DNA from: Streptantibioticus cattleyicolor NRRL 8057 = DSM 46488 | Lineage (GTDB): Bacteria > Actinomycetota > Actinomycetes > Streptomycetales > Streptomycetaceae | Assembly (NCBI RefSeq): GCF_000240165.1 | Contig: NC_017586.1 | Location: 682,001-746,000 of the forward strand | Reading direction: 5' to 3' | DNA: 64,000 nt | Shown: in pieces, positions 1-7,792 of the stretch | Layout of the letters: each line of letters begins with the position of its first letter | Numbering within the stretch: the first letter of the stretch is position 1 | Translations under genes and position numbers: made by a program | Notes under the pieces: generated by a model | What the model was told of the DNA's origin: nothing | The model's database searches: none | What the model saw: the letters and a program-made list of their open reading frames with translations, nothing else

Positions 1-1418
1 AGATCACGAGCCGGGACAGGTTCGGGGTGGGCGTAGGCCGCCAGCCGCGGGGTGAGACGCGGCAGCACGGTACGGGTGCGGCGGGTGCGGATCACGCGGT
101 ATGCCCACTCAGGTGAGAGGGCTTCCCGCTCTTGGGCCTCCCGCTGGGCGTGGGTTTCACCGTCCAGCGGCGGGTGGCCGACGCGCTCCCACGTCTGTCC
201 GTTGTCGGCGCTGACCTCGAGGACGTACGTGTCCTTGCGGTAGATCTCCTCTTCGGTTGGTTCTGCTGGTGTGCGCTCGGGAGCAGGGGGTGGCGGGGAA
301 GTGACGAGTGCCACACGGCTGGCAGGCCAGGTGACGCCGTTGACGACAGCTCGCGGGTAAGGGCCGACCATGCGGAGGTGTACCGTGCCGAGGTCTCCGC
401 GCGGGGTGCGGACGGTGGCGCCGCTGTCGATGACGGCCGGTGTATCGGTCGTGGTGGTTCGCCGGGCGGTGAGGTACGTCGAGCCGGTGTTGGCCACGGA
501 CCACCCCCATCGCTCCAAGTGCGCCCCGACGATGTCGAGTTGGGAATCCCAAGACTTTCGCTCGGGTGTGAGGTGCTGGCCGCCTTCGAGCCAGTAGACA
601 CGCACTGCGCCGTCTTCCTCGGGGATGACCACGACCCCCCGGGTGTCGGGAGCGTCGTACTCGTCGTAGTAGTCGCCGGTCAGTTCAGCGTGAGCGAGAC
701 CGACGAGGGCGGTGAGTGCCGCGCGGACATCGGGGTGGTCTGCGTGCTTGGGCAGGCTCCCGACAGCAAAGCCAGCATGAGTGACGATGACGCCTTCCAT
801 CGGCTGGCCCCCGCTCGTGGGGGCTGCCTCAGTTGGCACGCTCGGAGTGCCCGCCTGCGTCTGGGCGTACGGGGAGTCATCGTCGTGGTAGTCGCAGCGT
901 CCGGCTGCCAGTTGGATGACGCTGGTGTTCTGGAGCCTCGCCGTCACGTCATCCTTGATCTGCTGGATGCCAGCTCGTTTGGTTCCGAACTCGGCGTCGG
1001 CGGCCCGCTCGCCGGGCCAGGTCAGCATCCAGCGCGGACCCGAGGGAAAGCCAGCGCGTACCGCGTCGGGGTCGGCTGGACAGTTGTCGAGACTGTAGGT
1101 GCCGTAAGGGGTGTGGACCCGGTAGCAGCCGGAGGCCACGGGCCGGATGTCCAGCAGGTCGGTGACATCTGAGGCTTCCCCTGCGGCAGCGGACTGCAAC
1201 GCGGCGTGGACTTGCTCGCCTTTGCTGGTCAAGACCCACCCGTCCCCGAGGCGCAGCATGCCGCGCTCGAACAGAGCGCGCAGGGTGCCGCTGTCACCGC
1301 GGACTTCTCGGCCTTCCCCTCCGGTGGAGATCGCGCGGCCCATGCGCTCGCTGATGCAGTACCGCGTCATGAGGTTCTTGCGAATGAGCGTGCTGATCGG
1401 ACCTGCGTCGACTTCCAT
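1..1418 (-). CDS. Large hypothetical protein, N-terminal 472 codons; runs off the left edge
   Basis: An uninterrupted reading frame starts at ATG 1418 and is still open at base 1, so the protein exceeds 470 residues. GGGAG lies 7 nt before the ATG. Residues about 45-75 (LFERGMLRLGDGWVLTSKG) look like a small winged-helix segment. The rest is hydrophilic, with no membrane segment and no motif I recognise; the stretch around LERWGWSV resembles short domains common in Streptomyces plasmid proteins. The gene lies directly behind a paired operator promoter (1456-1492), so it is probably repressed with the other members of that regulon. Function unknown. Confidence 0.8.
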   Translation of the reverse strand, partial: MEVDAGPISTLIRKNLMTRYCISERMGRAISTGGEGREVRGDSGTLRALFERGMLRLGDGWVLTSKGEQVHAALQSAAAGEASDVTDLLDIRPVASGCYRVHTPYGTYSLDNCPADPDAVRAGFPSGPRWMLTWPGERAADAEFGTKRAGIQQIKDDVTARLQNTSVIQLAAGRCDYHDDDSPYAQTQAGTPSVPTEAAPTSGGQPMEGVIVTHAGFAVGSLPKHADHPDVRAALTALVGLAHAELTGDYYDEYDAPDTRGVVVIPEEDGAVRVYWLEGGQHLTPERKSWDSQLDIVGAHLERWGWSVANTGSTYLTARRTTTTDTPAVIDSGATVRTPRGDLGTVHLRMVGPYPRAVVNGVTWPASRVALVTSPPPPAPERTPAEPTEEEIYRKDTYVLEVSADNGQTWERVGHPPLDGETHAQREAQEREALSPEWAYRVIRTRRTRTVLPRLTPRLAAYAHPEPVPARD

Positions 1419-1455
1419 GATGGCTCCCTTCGGTGGCGGTGAACGATCCCATCGT

Positions 1456-1492
1456 ATTGCCTGCCGACTCTAATTACAAGCCGGTACCGGCT
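1456..1492 (-). promoter_or_regulatory. Paired-palindrome operator and promoter for the gene at 1418
   Basis: A perfect 14-bp palindrome AGCCGGTACCGGCT (1479-1492) is followed, 23 bp centre to centre, by a half-conserved copy (1456-1469, right half GCCGACT). On the minus strand a -35 TTGTAA and -10 TACGAT are separated by 17 bp. The second copy fills the spacer and the first lies just upstream of -35. Confidence 0.75.
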
Positions 1493-1595
1493 ACATGTGA
1501 AATCTGATTCAAAGTCAAACGAATCTCCGCTCGATCATGAAATGGGAGGTACCGTCGCCCATGAAGTCTCGGCACTCGTGCCGGATTTCCCCTCC

Positions 1596-1658
1596 GGCGG
1601 TGGTCGCTACAACCACCGCCCGCCCCCGCCTCACGAGCGAGGAACCCGTGAGGCGGGG
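1596..1658 (-). terminator. Double stem-loop, probable terminator
   Basis: Two hairpins lie side by side: GGCGGTGGT/ACCACCGCC (1596-1620) and a perfect 12-bp stem CCCCGCCTCACG/CGTGAGGCGGGG (1624-1658). They follow the stop of the leftward gene ending at 1703 and precede the next leftward promoter, as expected for a transcription terminator. There is no clear U-tract, which is usual in Streptomyces. Confidence 0.6.
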
Positions 1659-1702
1659 CGCCTACGCCCCGGGCTGGTCGCGCGACCCCGGGACTGCGGC
1701 GG

Positions 1703-2116
1703 TCAGCTGCGGGCGTCGAGGGTCACCCAAGCCCGTTGGGTGCCGACGCTCAGCCGGTAGCGCACCCGGTCACCGGTGACGGGAACCCGCTCAACGCACA
1801 CGGTGAAGGCAGCCGTCCAGGTGCGCACCTCAGGCGAGATACAGTCCCCGCTGTAGTGAGCGGATTCCCAGTGCCGGGCGTAGTCGACGATGGTGCCGCA
1901 GGCCAGGTTCCCATCAACGAGGAACACGAACTGGGTCAGCTCGTCAGGGGTGTTGTCCGGCTGCCAGTCCCCGGCCGGCAAACGCCATACGGCGGTCATG
2001 TGCGATGCGTCTGCTGCGAGTTCGACGGCCACTTCGCGGCTGGTGACGGGAAGGAAGTGAGTGACAGTGGCCAGCACTGCCCATTCCCGCGGGTCTTGTT
2101 CAGGTGTTTCAGTCAT
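1703..2116 (-). CDS. Hypothetical protein, 137 aa
   Basis: Soluble, slightly acidic protein (starts MTETPEQDPREWAVLATVTH) with no recognised domain; the alternating hydrophobic pattern suggests a mainly beta fold. It is a single-gene unit: an operator-containing promoter lies upstream (2228-2241) and a double hairpin terminator downstream. The leader of about 110 nt holds a 10-bp stem CCTGCCCCCG/CGGGGGCAGG. AGGCGC near the ATG is a weak ribosome site. Function unknown. Confidence 0.7.
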   Translation of the reverse strand: MTETPEQDPREWAVLATVTHFLPVTSREVAVELAADASHMTAVWRLPAGDWQPDNTPDELTQFVFLVDGNLACGTIVDYARHWESAHYSGDCISPEVRTWTAAFTVCVERVPVTGDRVRYRLSVGTQRAWVTLDARS

Positions 2117-2227
2117 GGAGCGCCTTTCCGGGCCGACGTCCCCCTGCCCCCGAGATACGCCGGAACGACGGAGCCGGGGGCAGGCGGCGACAGGGGTCGC
2201 CTTGTGCGATCACCACCCTTCCAGGAT

Positions 2228-2241
2228 ATTCGGTGCCGACT
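2228..2241 (-). promoter_or_regulatory. Single clear operator copy upstream of the gene at 2116
   Basis: ATTCGGTGCCGACT matches the right half of the shared operator perfectly and the left half in 5 of 7 positions. It lies over a possible minus-strand -10 TATCCT. The partner expected 23 bp away (2251-2264) is very degenerate. The promoter call is weaker than for the other loci. Confidence 0.55.
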
Positions 2242-2255
2242 TAGATAGCACGTTG

Positions 2256-3125
2256 CTAACGCTCTCGATGGTGCTTGGCCCTCTTCAGGGCCCGCAAGGC
2301 AGCCCGGGTACGGGCCAGCTCCTCAACGGGCGGCGGCGCTCCCTTCCCGGCGGGTTCTACAGCACGCACCCGCCCGGCGGACCGGCGGCCGGCCGGAGCG
2401 TCCGGCAACTCCCCCGGGGCGAGCCTGTACTGGTACACCGCCAGCAACGACTCGGCCCCGGCGGTTTCCCTCGTAAGCTGCGCCCGCAACTCCGCGTCGG
2501 TCCAGCCCGCAGCGAACGCATCTGTTACACGGCCCACCAGGTGCAGACGAGCCGTGCGGCCGGGCCTGCGTCCCCGAAACGGCAGCGAGTCCACGAAGTC
2601 CGCAGCCCGCTTGTCCTCACAGCCGGGCGCCGTCTCATCCTCACTCGCGCCCTGCTCGCGGCCAACACCCGCGCAGTCGACGGACTCAGCCGTCCGGGAG
2701 GGGGAAGGGGGTGTCCTTCTTCTGGTCTTCTTGGATTTGATCTTCTTATGGTGACGGTCGTCCGCTGGCGGGTCAGCCGCCGGTGGATTTTCCACCGGCG
2801 GTTGTGAACTGGGCATATCCGTGATGCTGTAGGTCATCGGCCCGTGCGTGCCATCCGGCCGACGCTCCTGGTCGCGCACCAGGTAGCCGTACCTCTCCAG
2901 CTCGCGCAAGCCGGTCTTCACTGCGGTGACACCGTCGGTTGAAGATGCGGCTATCCACTCCGGCGTGACGCCGTACCCGGTCCGGTGTGTGCTGATCAGA
3001 CCGAAGATCCCCTTCGCTTTGAAGCTGATGCGGGGGTCACGGAACAGGCGGTTGCTGATCTGAGTGAAGTGTCGCTGGATCACGTCAGCGGCCATGTCGC
3101 CGCGGCGTACCCGGGCGTAGGTCAC
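2256..3125 (-). CDS. Replication-initiator-like winged-helix protein, 289 aa
   Basis: Residues about 18-90 (FTQISNRLFRDPRISFKAKG, then an HTH ending in LRELERYGYL) match the winged-helix N-terminus of many actinobacterial plasmid and phage replication proteins, in the style of RepA/DnaD-like initiators. The middle is basic and disordered (KKIKSKKTRRR), and the C-terminus (about 200-289) forms a second helical region. The start is GTG 3125, which overlaps the stop of a 30-codon upstream ORF (GTGA), implying translational coupling. No ATPase or relaxase motif is present. Best guess is the initiator or an accessory replication protein of the element; a phage-type transcription factor is the alternative. 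Confidence 0.65.
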   Translation of the reverse strand: MTYARVRRGDMAADVIQRHFTQISNRLFRDPRISFKAKGIFGLISTHRTGYGVTPEWIAASSTDGVTAVKTGLRELERYGYLVRDQERRPDGTHGPMTYSITDMPSSQPPVENPPAADPPADDRHHKKIKSKKTRRRTPPSPSRTAESVDCAGVGREQGASEDETAPGCEDKRAADFVDSLPFRGRRPGRTARLHLVGRVTDAFAAGWTDAELRAQLTRETAGAESLLAVYQYRLAPGELPDAPAGRRSAGRVRAVEPAGKGAPPPVEELARTRAALRALKRAKHHRER

Positions 3126-3214
3126 CGCAGCACCCCCGCCGCAGCCGGGACCGGGCGCAGAGCATGGTCGTGGAGCAGTGTTTCGCAGGGGAGCCCTGCA
3201 ACCAGTACAGTCAT
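3122..3214 (-). CDS. Possible 30-aa leader peptide coupled to the Rep-like gene
   Basis: The frame from ATG 3214 encodes MTVLVAGLPCETLLHDHALR and ten more residues. Its stop overlaps the GTG start of the winged-helix gene (GTGA). The ribosome site (GAGAG) is weak. Leader ORFs coupled to rep genes are a known form of plasmid copy control, but I infer function only from position. It may be just the upstream part of a longer non-coding leader. Confidence 0.35.
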   Translation of the reverse strand: MTVLVAGLPCETLLHDHALRPVPAAAGVLR

Positions 3215-3253
3215 GGACGTCTCTCGTTGCACACGGTGGGACACACGCTCAGC

Positions 3254-3306
3254 GGGGTGCCACCCGCTGGGCACTTCGTCCGAAACGGCCGTCGGGGTGC
3301 CACCCG
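3254..3306. repeat. Duplicated GGGGTGCCACCCG motif near the rep gene
   Basis: The 13-mer GGGGTGCCACCCG occurs at about 3255 and again at about 3293, 38 bp apart. Each contains a small dyad (GGGTG/CACCC). They lie between the rep-like gene and the HTH gene, an appropriate place for an origin or control site, but two copies are too few to call iterons. Confidence 0.35.
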
Positions 3307-3329
3307 GCGGCCGGTTCGCGTTAGGTCGC

Positions 3330-3635
3330 CTACTCGGCAGACGGCTCCCCCTTCTTCGGGGGCCGCTTGGTCCCGCGCAGGCCCACGCTGATCTGCTGGG
3401 CGCGCGCCGGGGTCTTGCCGCCGAGGATCGAGCCGATCTCCGCCCAGGTCCTGCCCGCATCCCTCAAGGCGTTCACACGTTCCTGCCGGATCTGCCGCAG
3501 GCGACCATGCAGGTCGGGCCACTTGTCCAGCACCACGGTCACGGCAGCGGCGCACGCCGCGTCGTCCTCCACTGCCGCGAACGCCTCGATGGCCTCAACC
3601 AACCGCTTCACCTCCTCGGGCTCCTTCGCCGCCAC
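3330..3635 (-). CDS. Small HTH regulator, 101 aa
   Basis: The C-terminal half carries a helix-turn-helix (RVNALRDAGRTWAEIGSILG, then PARAQQISV) like those of resolvase-type and sigma-like short DNA-binding proteins; it ends in a basic tail (KRPPKKGE). I place the start at GTG 3635, which has GGGAG 8 nt upstream; an in-frame GTG at 3665 is the alternative. The promoter region carries its own palindrome pair (AAACCCTAGGGTTT), so it is probably an autoregulator that also controls the divergent genes starting near 3841. Confidence 0.65.
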   Translation of the reverse strand: MAAKEPEEVKRLVEAIEAFAAVEDDAACAAAVTVVLDKWPDLHGRLRQIRQERVNALRDAGRTWAEIGSILGGKTPARAQQISVGLRGTKRPPKKGEPSAE

Positions 3636-3674
3636 TGCCGCTCTCCCTTCTGAGAGGGCAACCACACAGCCATT

Positions 3675-3713
3675 AAACCCTAGGGTTGCGTTCGATCGAA
3701 ACCCTAGGGTTTA
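3675..3713. promoter_or_regulatory. Divergent promoter with two AACCCTAGGGTT palindromes
   Basis: AACCCTAGGGTT (3676-3687) and AAACCCTAGGGTTT (3699-3712) lie 24 bp apart, flanking TTCGATCGAA. Each strand has a plausible promoter: rightward -35 TTGCGT (3686-3691), 18-bp spacer, -10 TTTAAT; leftward -35 TTTCGA, 18-bp spacer, -10 TTTAAT. One regulator bound here would control both the HTH gene (left) and the gene at 3841 (right). Confidence 0.7.
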
Positions 3714-3761
3714 ATGCTGTTGCGAGGCCGCCTCTCGGACTCGTGATCCATCAACACAACG

Positions 3762-3801
3762 GCCCCGACCCAATGGCGTTGCCGCGCCGGGTCGGGGCCA
3801 G
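3762..3801 (+). other. Leader hairpin before the gene at 3841
   Basis: GGCCCCGACCC pairs perfectly with GGGTCGGGGCC over 11 bp across a 17-nt loop. It lies in the leader of the rightward transcript, about 40 nt before the ATG. Confidence 0.5.
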
Positions 3802-3840
3802 ATCCACCGTCCGCCCGCGAAGACCAGACGGAGATCCGCC

Positions 3841-4008
3841 ATGGATGGTAACCGCACCAGCCCTGCCCCGCCCACGGACCGCGCCCCGAGACCGAACCCG
3901 ATCCTCAGCGAACCAGCCACCGTCGAACGCTGCCGCGTCGACTACGGCACGGGAGCCCTTGACCGCGCAGCCCTCGACCGCGCCGCGCGCAAGGCGTACC
4001 GCGGCTGA
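3841..4008 (+). CDS. Small hypothetical protein, 55 aa
   Basis: Begins MDGNRTSPAPPTDRAPRPNP and ends ALDRAALDRAARKAYRG. The N-terminal half is Pro-rich and the C-terminal half an amphipathic basic helix. CGGAG lies about 7 nt upstream of the ATG. It is the first gene to the right of the AACCCTAGGGTT promoter and is followed by a strong hairpin. Function unknown. Confidence 0.5.
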   Translation: MDGNRTSPAPPTDRAPRPNPILSEPATVERCRVDYGTGALDRAALDRAARKAYRG

Positions 4009-4020
4009 CCGCCGCCGCTC

Positions 4021-4049
4021 GGGGCCTGCCGCTACCACGGGCAGGCCCC
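4021..4049 (+). terminator. Hairpin after the 55-aa gene
   Basis: Perfect 10-bp stem GGGGCCTGCC/GGCAGGCCCC with a 9-nt loop, 12 nt after the stop and 70 nt before the next start. It could be a partial terminator or an intercistronic processing site. Confidence 0.5.
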
Positions 4050-4119
4050 GTTCCTCTTCCCTTCCAGGGCGCACCCGCTGGGTTCCCCTTCGGACTGCGC
4101 CGGCACAGAACGGACCCCG

Positions 4120-5121
4120 ATGAGGACGCGCACGATCACCCGAACTCGCATGGTGCGTCACACGATCGACGGTGTGACACGCCTGGTCGAGGAGCCCTAC
4201 ACCACGCAAGCACCAGCGCCCCCACTCGACTGGGACCACGCCCTCCTCGCCGCCGTCACCGTCGCAGCCGCGACCCTGCTGCTGACCGCTCTCGTCTTCG
4301 GTGCCGCGTCCGGTGGCGCTCTGCTGTCCGAGGCCGTCCCCGCGCCCATCGCCTACACCATGGCCAGCGCGGTGGACTCCGGCTGGATCATCTGTATCGG
4401 CATCGAATACCTCGACCGCTGGCACGACGAACGCGCCGCCCTGCCTCGCTGGGCCGGATGGTGCTTCCTGATCGTCGCCATGGCCGAGGACGCTCTCAAC
4501 GGCTGGCTGCACGGCAGTTGGCCCACCGGCCTGACGGCCGCCGCGGTGTCGGGCGTCGCCAAGGTCGTCTGGACCGTAGTGATGCGACACCACGCGGTAC
4601 CCCTGACTCCCCGAACCCGAGCGTGGCTGGCCGCAGAGAAGGCCGACCTCGGCGCGCAGGCAGCCCTCTTGGCGTGGCGCCGGCAGGCCGAACGAACCAA
4701 GGCCGTACTCGCTGCCCAACGCGCCGTCTACGGCGACGTGGTCGACGTCCAGGACGACAGCCCGAGCCCGCTGGTGGTGACTCGTGAAGCCCGCGATGCC
4801 GTGCAGGCCGCGATCAGTCACATGCCCGGCGCCAGCGCGGCGAAGGTCGCCGCTCAACTCGCCCACGCAGGGATCGAGATCGACGAACGTGTGGTGCAAG
4901 CGGTCGTCAACGACACCGCGAGCGACGACGACACGCAGAACGTCCACGCCCTCCGTCCAGCCGCCAACACCCAGATCGCCGAGACCGTGCGAACGCTCCT
5001 CCGCTCCGGGATGCAGGACAAGGCCGAGCTGCGTAAGGCGGTGCTGCTGGCACACCCGCACGCCAGCCCCGAGACCATCCGCCGCACGATCAACAAGCTG
5101 ACGGCGGCGAGCACACGATGA
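4120..5121 (+). CDS. DUF2637-like / SpdB-type integral membrane protein, 333 aa
   Basis: Four hydrophobic segments lie in residues about 40-165 (one contains DSGWIICIGIEYLDR). A long soluble C-terminal region with helical, HTH-like repeats follows (residues 210-333, for example ASAAKVAAQLAHAGI and ASPETIRRTINKL). This layout matches the DUF2637/spread-protein group found beside transfer genes in Streptomyces plasmids and AICEs. Its stop overlaps the next start (ATGA). The ribosome site is weak (GGACCCCG). Likely a membrane component of element transfer or spread; no direct evidence of function. Confidence 0.65.
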   Translation: MRTRTITRTRMVRHTIDGVTRLVEEPYTTQAPAPPLDWDHALLAAVTVAAATLLLTALVFGAASGGALLSEAVPAPIAYTMASAVDSGWIICIGIEYLDRWHDERAALPRWAGWCFLIVAMAEDALNGWLHGSWPTGLTAAAVSGVAKVVWTVVMRHHAVPLTPRTRAWLAAEKADLGAQAALLAWRRQAERTKAVLAAQRAVYGDVVDVQDDSPSPLVVTREARDAVQAAISHMPGASAAKVAAQLAHAGIEIDERVVQAVVNDTASDDDTQNVHALRPAANTQIAETVRTLLRSGMQDKAELRKAVLLAHPHASPETIRRTINKLTAASTR

Positions 5122-5291
5122 CCACCCTCGCCCTGCTGATCTGGTCGTTGATCGCCCTCATCGGGCTCATCGGGCTGCACGCTTCCACCCGGCTACCCGG
5201 TTACGTCCCGAACCCCTACGTCCTCCCCGCCGCTAGCGTCACCGTCGTGCTGCTCGGCACCGGCGTCTACGCTCTCGCGCTCTCGCAGTGA
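5118..5291 (+). CDS. Small two-helix membrane protein, 57 aa
   Basis: Starts at ATG 5118 overlapping the stop of the previous gene. Two hydrophobic stretches (LALLIWSLIALIGLIGLHA and SVTVVLLGTGVYALAL) are separated by a short Pro-rich turn, giving a helical hairpin in the membrane. Small Spd-like proteins of this size are usual in Streptomyces transfer operons. The coupling to its neighbours supports a real gene. Confidence 0.65.
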   Translation: MTTLALLIWSLIALIGLIGLHASTRLPGYVPNPYVLPAASVTVVLLGTGVYALALSQ

Positions 5292-5297
5292 GTTCCC

Positions 5298-6377
5298 ATG
5301 ACCGACCGCGACACCACGAAGCCCACGGACTGGTGGACTCGGCTGTACAACCCCCTCTTCCCAGACACGGCCGAGCATGCCGGCAACCAGCGCCCGGACG
5401 GGACCGGCCAGGACGAATCCGGGACCGAGCGGGAGCGTCCGGGACTGGTCCCGGACCAGGCCCGGACCAGTGAACTGGCCCGAGGGACCGACGATCGCTC
5501 GATCCCGCCCACGTCCCGCCACACCGGCGGCGCAGGACGGCTGCCCGACTGGCGCAAGGGCGAGACCGCCGACCTCAGCCCAAGTACGCCCGACCCAGCG
5601 GGATCGTCCGGCACCGAGCCCAACGAGGTCCAGGACGAGACCGACCATGACGGGACCGGTCCGGACCGCCAGCGGGTTTCCCCTCCCAGCCAGCAGGACG
5701 ACGTTCCGGAAGACGGCCAGGAGGAAGAGCGCACCGACGCTGACGAACACGGCGGACCACCGCAGGTCGAAGACCGCGACCCGCCCGGGCCGGGGGCACC
5801 CGCCAGCAGGATTACCCCTGGCCAGCCAGTCACGCGCCGCCGTTGGCATCCAGCCCCCGATGCCTGGCCCGGCTCAGGTACACATCACAACGGGCTGACC
5901 CCCCGGGTGATCCTCTTCAACGGCACGGCGGCAGCCGCTGGACACGTGACCGGAATCGAGCCCTTCCTCGGCCAAGTCCTCCCCATGGCCGGACGCAACG
6001 CCACCGCGGTGGTCGGCCTGGCTCTCGCCATGGCCGGTGCGACCGCGGCCTGGAAGATCGCAGGCCGTCCCAGCGTCGCCGCTGTCCTACCAGCGCCGCG
6101 AGCGTCCCGCGTACTGCTCACCGCCGGCGCCGCCTGGCTAGCCCGCACCTGCGCGCCGTACCCCGTGGCCTGGCTCGCGCAGCACGGCGCCAGCTGGGGT
6201 TTCGGCCCGGCACCGACCTCCCTGCTCCTCACCGCGACGGGCCTGTGCGGCGGCCTGTGGTGGCTGACCGTGCCCCGCACCCGCCGCTGGTGGTGGCCGC
6301 TGCGCTGGGTCGCCCGCATCCCGCTCGCCTCCGCGCTGCTCGCCACCGCCCTGTACGCCCCCGGCACCCACCTGTGA
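5298..6377 (+). CDS. Membrane protein with a long disordered N-terminus, 359 aa (Spd-like)
   Basis: Residues 1-185 are hydrophilic and low-complexity, rich in GTG/ERP/DPD tripeptides that arise from DNA repeats of GGGACCGG type. Residues about 195-355 contain four or five hydrophobic segments. It starts 6 nt after the previous stop and belongs to the same operon. The layout fits plasmid-spread SpdB-type proteins. The DNA repeats inside the 5' half may have a second role as protein-binding sites. Confidence 0.6.
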   Translation: MTDRDTTKPTDWWTRLYNPLFPDTAEHAGNQRPDGTGQDESGTERERPGLVPDQARTSELARGTDDRSIPPTSRHTGGAGRLPDWRKGETADLSPSTPDPAGSSGTEPNEVQDETDHDGTGPDRQRVSPPSQQDDVPEDGQEEERTDADEHGGPPQVEDRDPPGPGAPASRITPGQPVTRRRWHPAPDAWPGSGTHHNGLTPRVILFNGTAAAAGHVTGIEPFLGQVLPMAGRNATAVVGLALAMAGATAAWKIAGRPSVAAVLPAPRASRVLLTAGAAWLARTCAPYPVAWLAQHGASWGFGPAPTSLLLTATGLCGGLWWLTVPRTRRWWWPLRWVARIPLASALLATALYAPGTHL

Positions 6378-6390
6378 AAGGCACCCTGTC

Positions 6391-6843
6391 GTGATCACCC
6401 TGGCCGCCGACGGTCTCGGCTCGCAGATCCTCGGCTCCATCACCCTGTCCGGCCTCGCCATGGCCAGCGCGGTCGCCCTGCTGATCGGCGTACGAGGCTC
6501 CGACCGCATCAAGCTCAACACCAAGGAGCGGGCTGGGGGGTTCGGGATCCTGTCCGGCACGCTGATGGTCGCGGCCGGGGGAACCTGGGCCTCGGTCGCT
6601 CACGGCCTGGGCAGCATCCCGACCTCCGTGCTCGGCAACGGCAGCAGCCTCGGCGACCCGGGCCAGGGCGGCATCGCCCTGGTGCTGACGATCGCGACCC
6701 TCGCGCCCCGCTGGCGACGGATGTGGATCCCCGCGGTGCTGGGCATCTCCGCAGCCGTGGTGTACGGCGCCGCCGGGGGCGTATGGAGCATCGCCAGCAC
6801 CGCAGTACGCATGGGCATCGGACACCTCACCGGGTCGGCATGA
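6391..6843 (+). CDS. Polytopic membrane protein, 150 aa
   Basis: GTG start at 6391 with GAAAGG upstream. Four hydrophobic segments fill the protein: ITLSGLAMASAVALLIGV, then around residues 48-70, 88-105 and 113-140. A short basic loop (RGSDRIKLNTKER) follows the first helix. Its stop overlaps the next ATG. It is part of the same membrane-protein operon; no enzyme motif. Confidence 0.65.
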   Translation: MITLAADGLGSQILGSITLSGLAMASAVALLIGVRGSDRIKLNTKERAGGFGILSGTLMVAAGGTWASVAHGLGSIPTSVLGNGSSLGDPGQGGIALVLTIATLAPRWRRMWIPAVLGISAAVVYGAAGGVWSIASTAVRMGIGHLTGSA

Positions 6844-7709
6844 TGGGCAGGTTGCGCGACGAACTGCTGATCCCGTTCCGGGGCGCGGGTGAGGCCGGCC
6901 GGGACCTGTGGGCGGGGACGCGGGTCCTGGTCAGTCTCGGCGGCCGGGGTCTGCGGCGCCTGGCCGTGCTGGCCCTGGGCGTGCTCCGGCCCCGCACCGG
7001 CGGCAAGGCGCTGGAGATGGCGGGGGCTGTGGTGTTGGCCGGTGTGGCTGTCGTCCCGCCGGTGTGGGCGGCCGGGGCCGTCGTGTGGCGGGTGGTGGCC
7101 CGCTACGGCTCGTGGATCGCGGGCGCGGGCGTGGTCGGCTGGGTGCTCGCGGCCTGGACAGTCTCTCCCCCGCGAGCAGAGCAGACCACCCTAAACGATC
7201 ATGAAATGTCAGCGGGGGAGTACGACACCGAGCCGGACCCCGCAGAGGATGACGAGCCGGCGGTGGACCCGGACGACGTCGCCGAGCGCATGGTGCACCT
7301 GGTCGTCGAGGCGATCGCCGACGCCGCAGCCGCCGGGCGTGCGGGCGTCCACCTCGCGACGCTGCGCACGATGCTCACCGAGGCGGGCCTGCCCGCGCTG
7401 GAGGACGTCGAGGCCCTGCACACCTGGCTGAGGGGGCGCGGGATCCCCGTCGCCCGGAACCTCAAGGTGCGTGGGGAGAACAAACTGGGGGTGCGCGCGG
7501 ACGCGTTGACGGCCTCCCTCGGGGTCCCGCTGCGGGAGGCCCTGGCCGCCCCCGGCTGGCGGGTGCAGGAGGGGGCTTCGGGCCGGGCCCCGGGGGCCGC
7601 CGTTGAGGGCCCGCCCGGGGCCGGCGGCGGGGCGGGGCGGGGCCGCGCCGTCGCCCCGCGTCCGGCCACTCCCCCGACACGGCCGCATGACCCCACTGGG
7701 GGCCGGTAG
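6840..7709 (+). CDS. Membrane-anchored protein with C-terminal winged-helix-like domain, 289 aa
   Basis: Starts at ATG 6840 (or 6843) inside the previous stop. Two hydrophobic segments lie in residues about 57-77 and 84-104. An acidic linker (residues 120-145) follows, then a soluble domain (about 150-240) with AGVHLATLRTMLTEAGLPAL and WLRGRGIPVARNLKV, which reads like a winged helix and recurs in Streptomyces plasmid and phage proteins. The tail is Pro/Gly-rich. Probably the soluble partner of the membrane operon. Confidence 0.6.
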   Translation: MMGRLRDELLIPFRGAGEAGRDLWAGTRVLVSLGGRGLRRLAVLALGVLRPRTGGKALEMAGAVVLAGVAVVPPVWAAGAVVWRVVARYGSWIAGAGVVGWVLAAWTVSPPRAEQTTLNDHEMSAGEYDTEPDPAEDDEPAVDPDDVAERMVHLVVEAIADAAAAGRAGVHLATLRTMLTEAGLPALEDVEALHTWLRGRGIPVARNLKVRGENKLGVRADALTASLGVPLREALAAPGWRVQEGASGRAPGAAVEGPPGAGGGAGRGRAVAPRPATPPTRPHDPTGGR

Positions 7710-7792
7710 ATCCGCAGGTCACGCGGCATCTACCGGCCCCATCTACTGCGCCTTCTACCCGCTCGTCTACCGGTCGTCTACCGGAGGTTGCT

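Noticed and set aside
132-1172. Long rightward ORF of 346 codons
   Set aside because: It is antisense to an uninterrupted leftward frame that has a start, ribosome site and operator promoter; its composition is that of a shadow frame.
3676-3712. AAACCCTAGGGTTT as a telomere-like repeat
   Set aside because: It resembles plant telomere units by chance; two palindromic copies in a bacterial divergent promoter are far better explained as operators.
3751-5061. Leftward ORF of 436 codons opposite the DUF2637-like gene
   Set aside because: Opposite strand shows clear membrane helices and coupled genes; this frame is Gly/Arg/His-rich as expected for a shadow in high-GC DNA.
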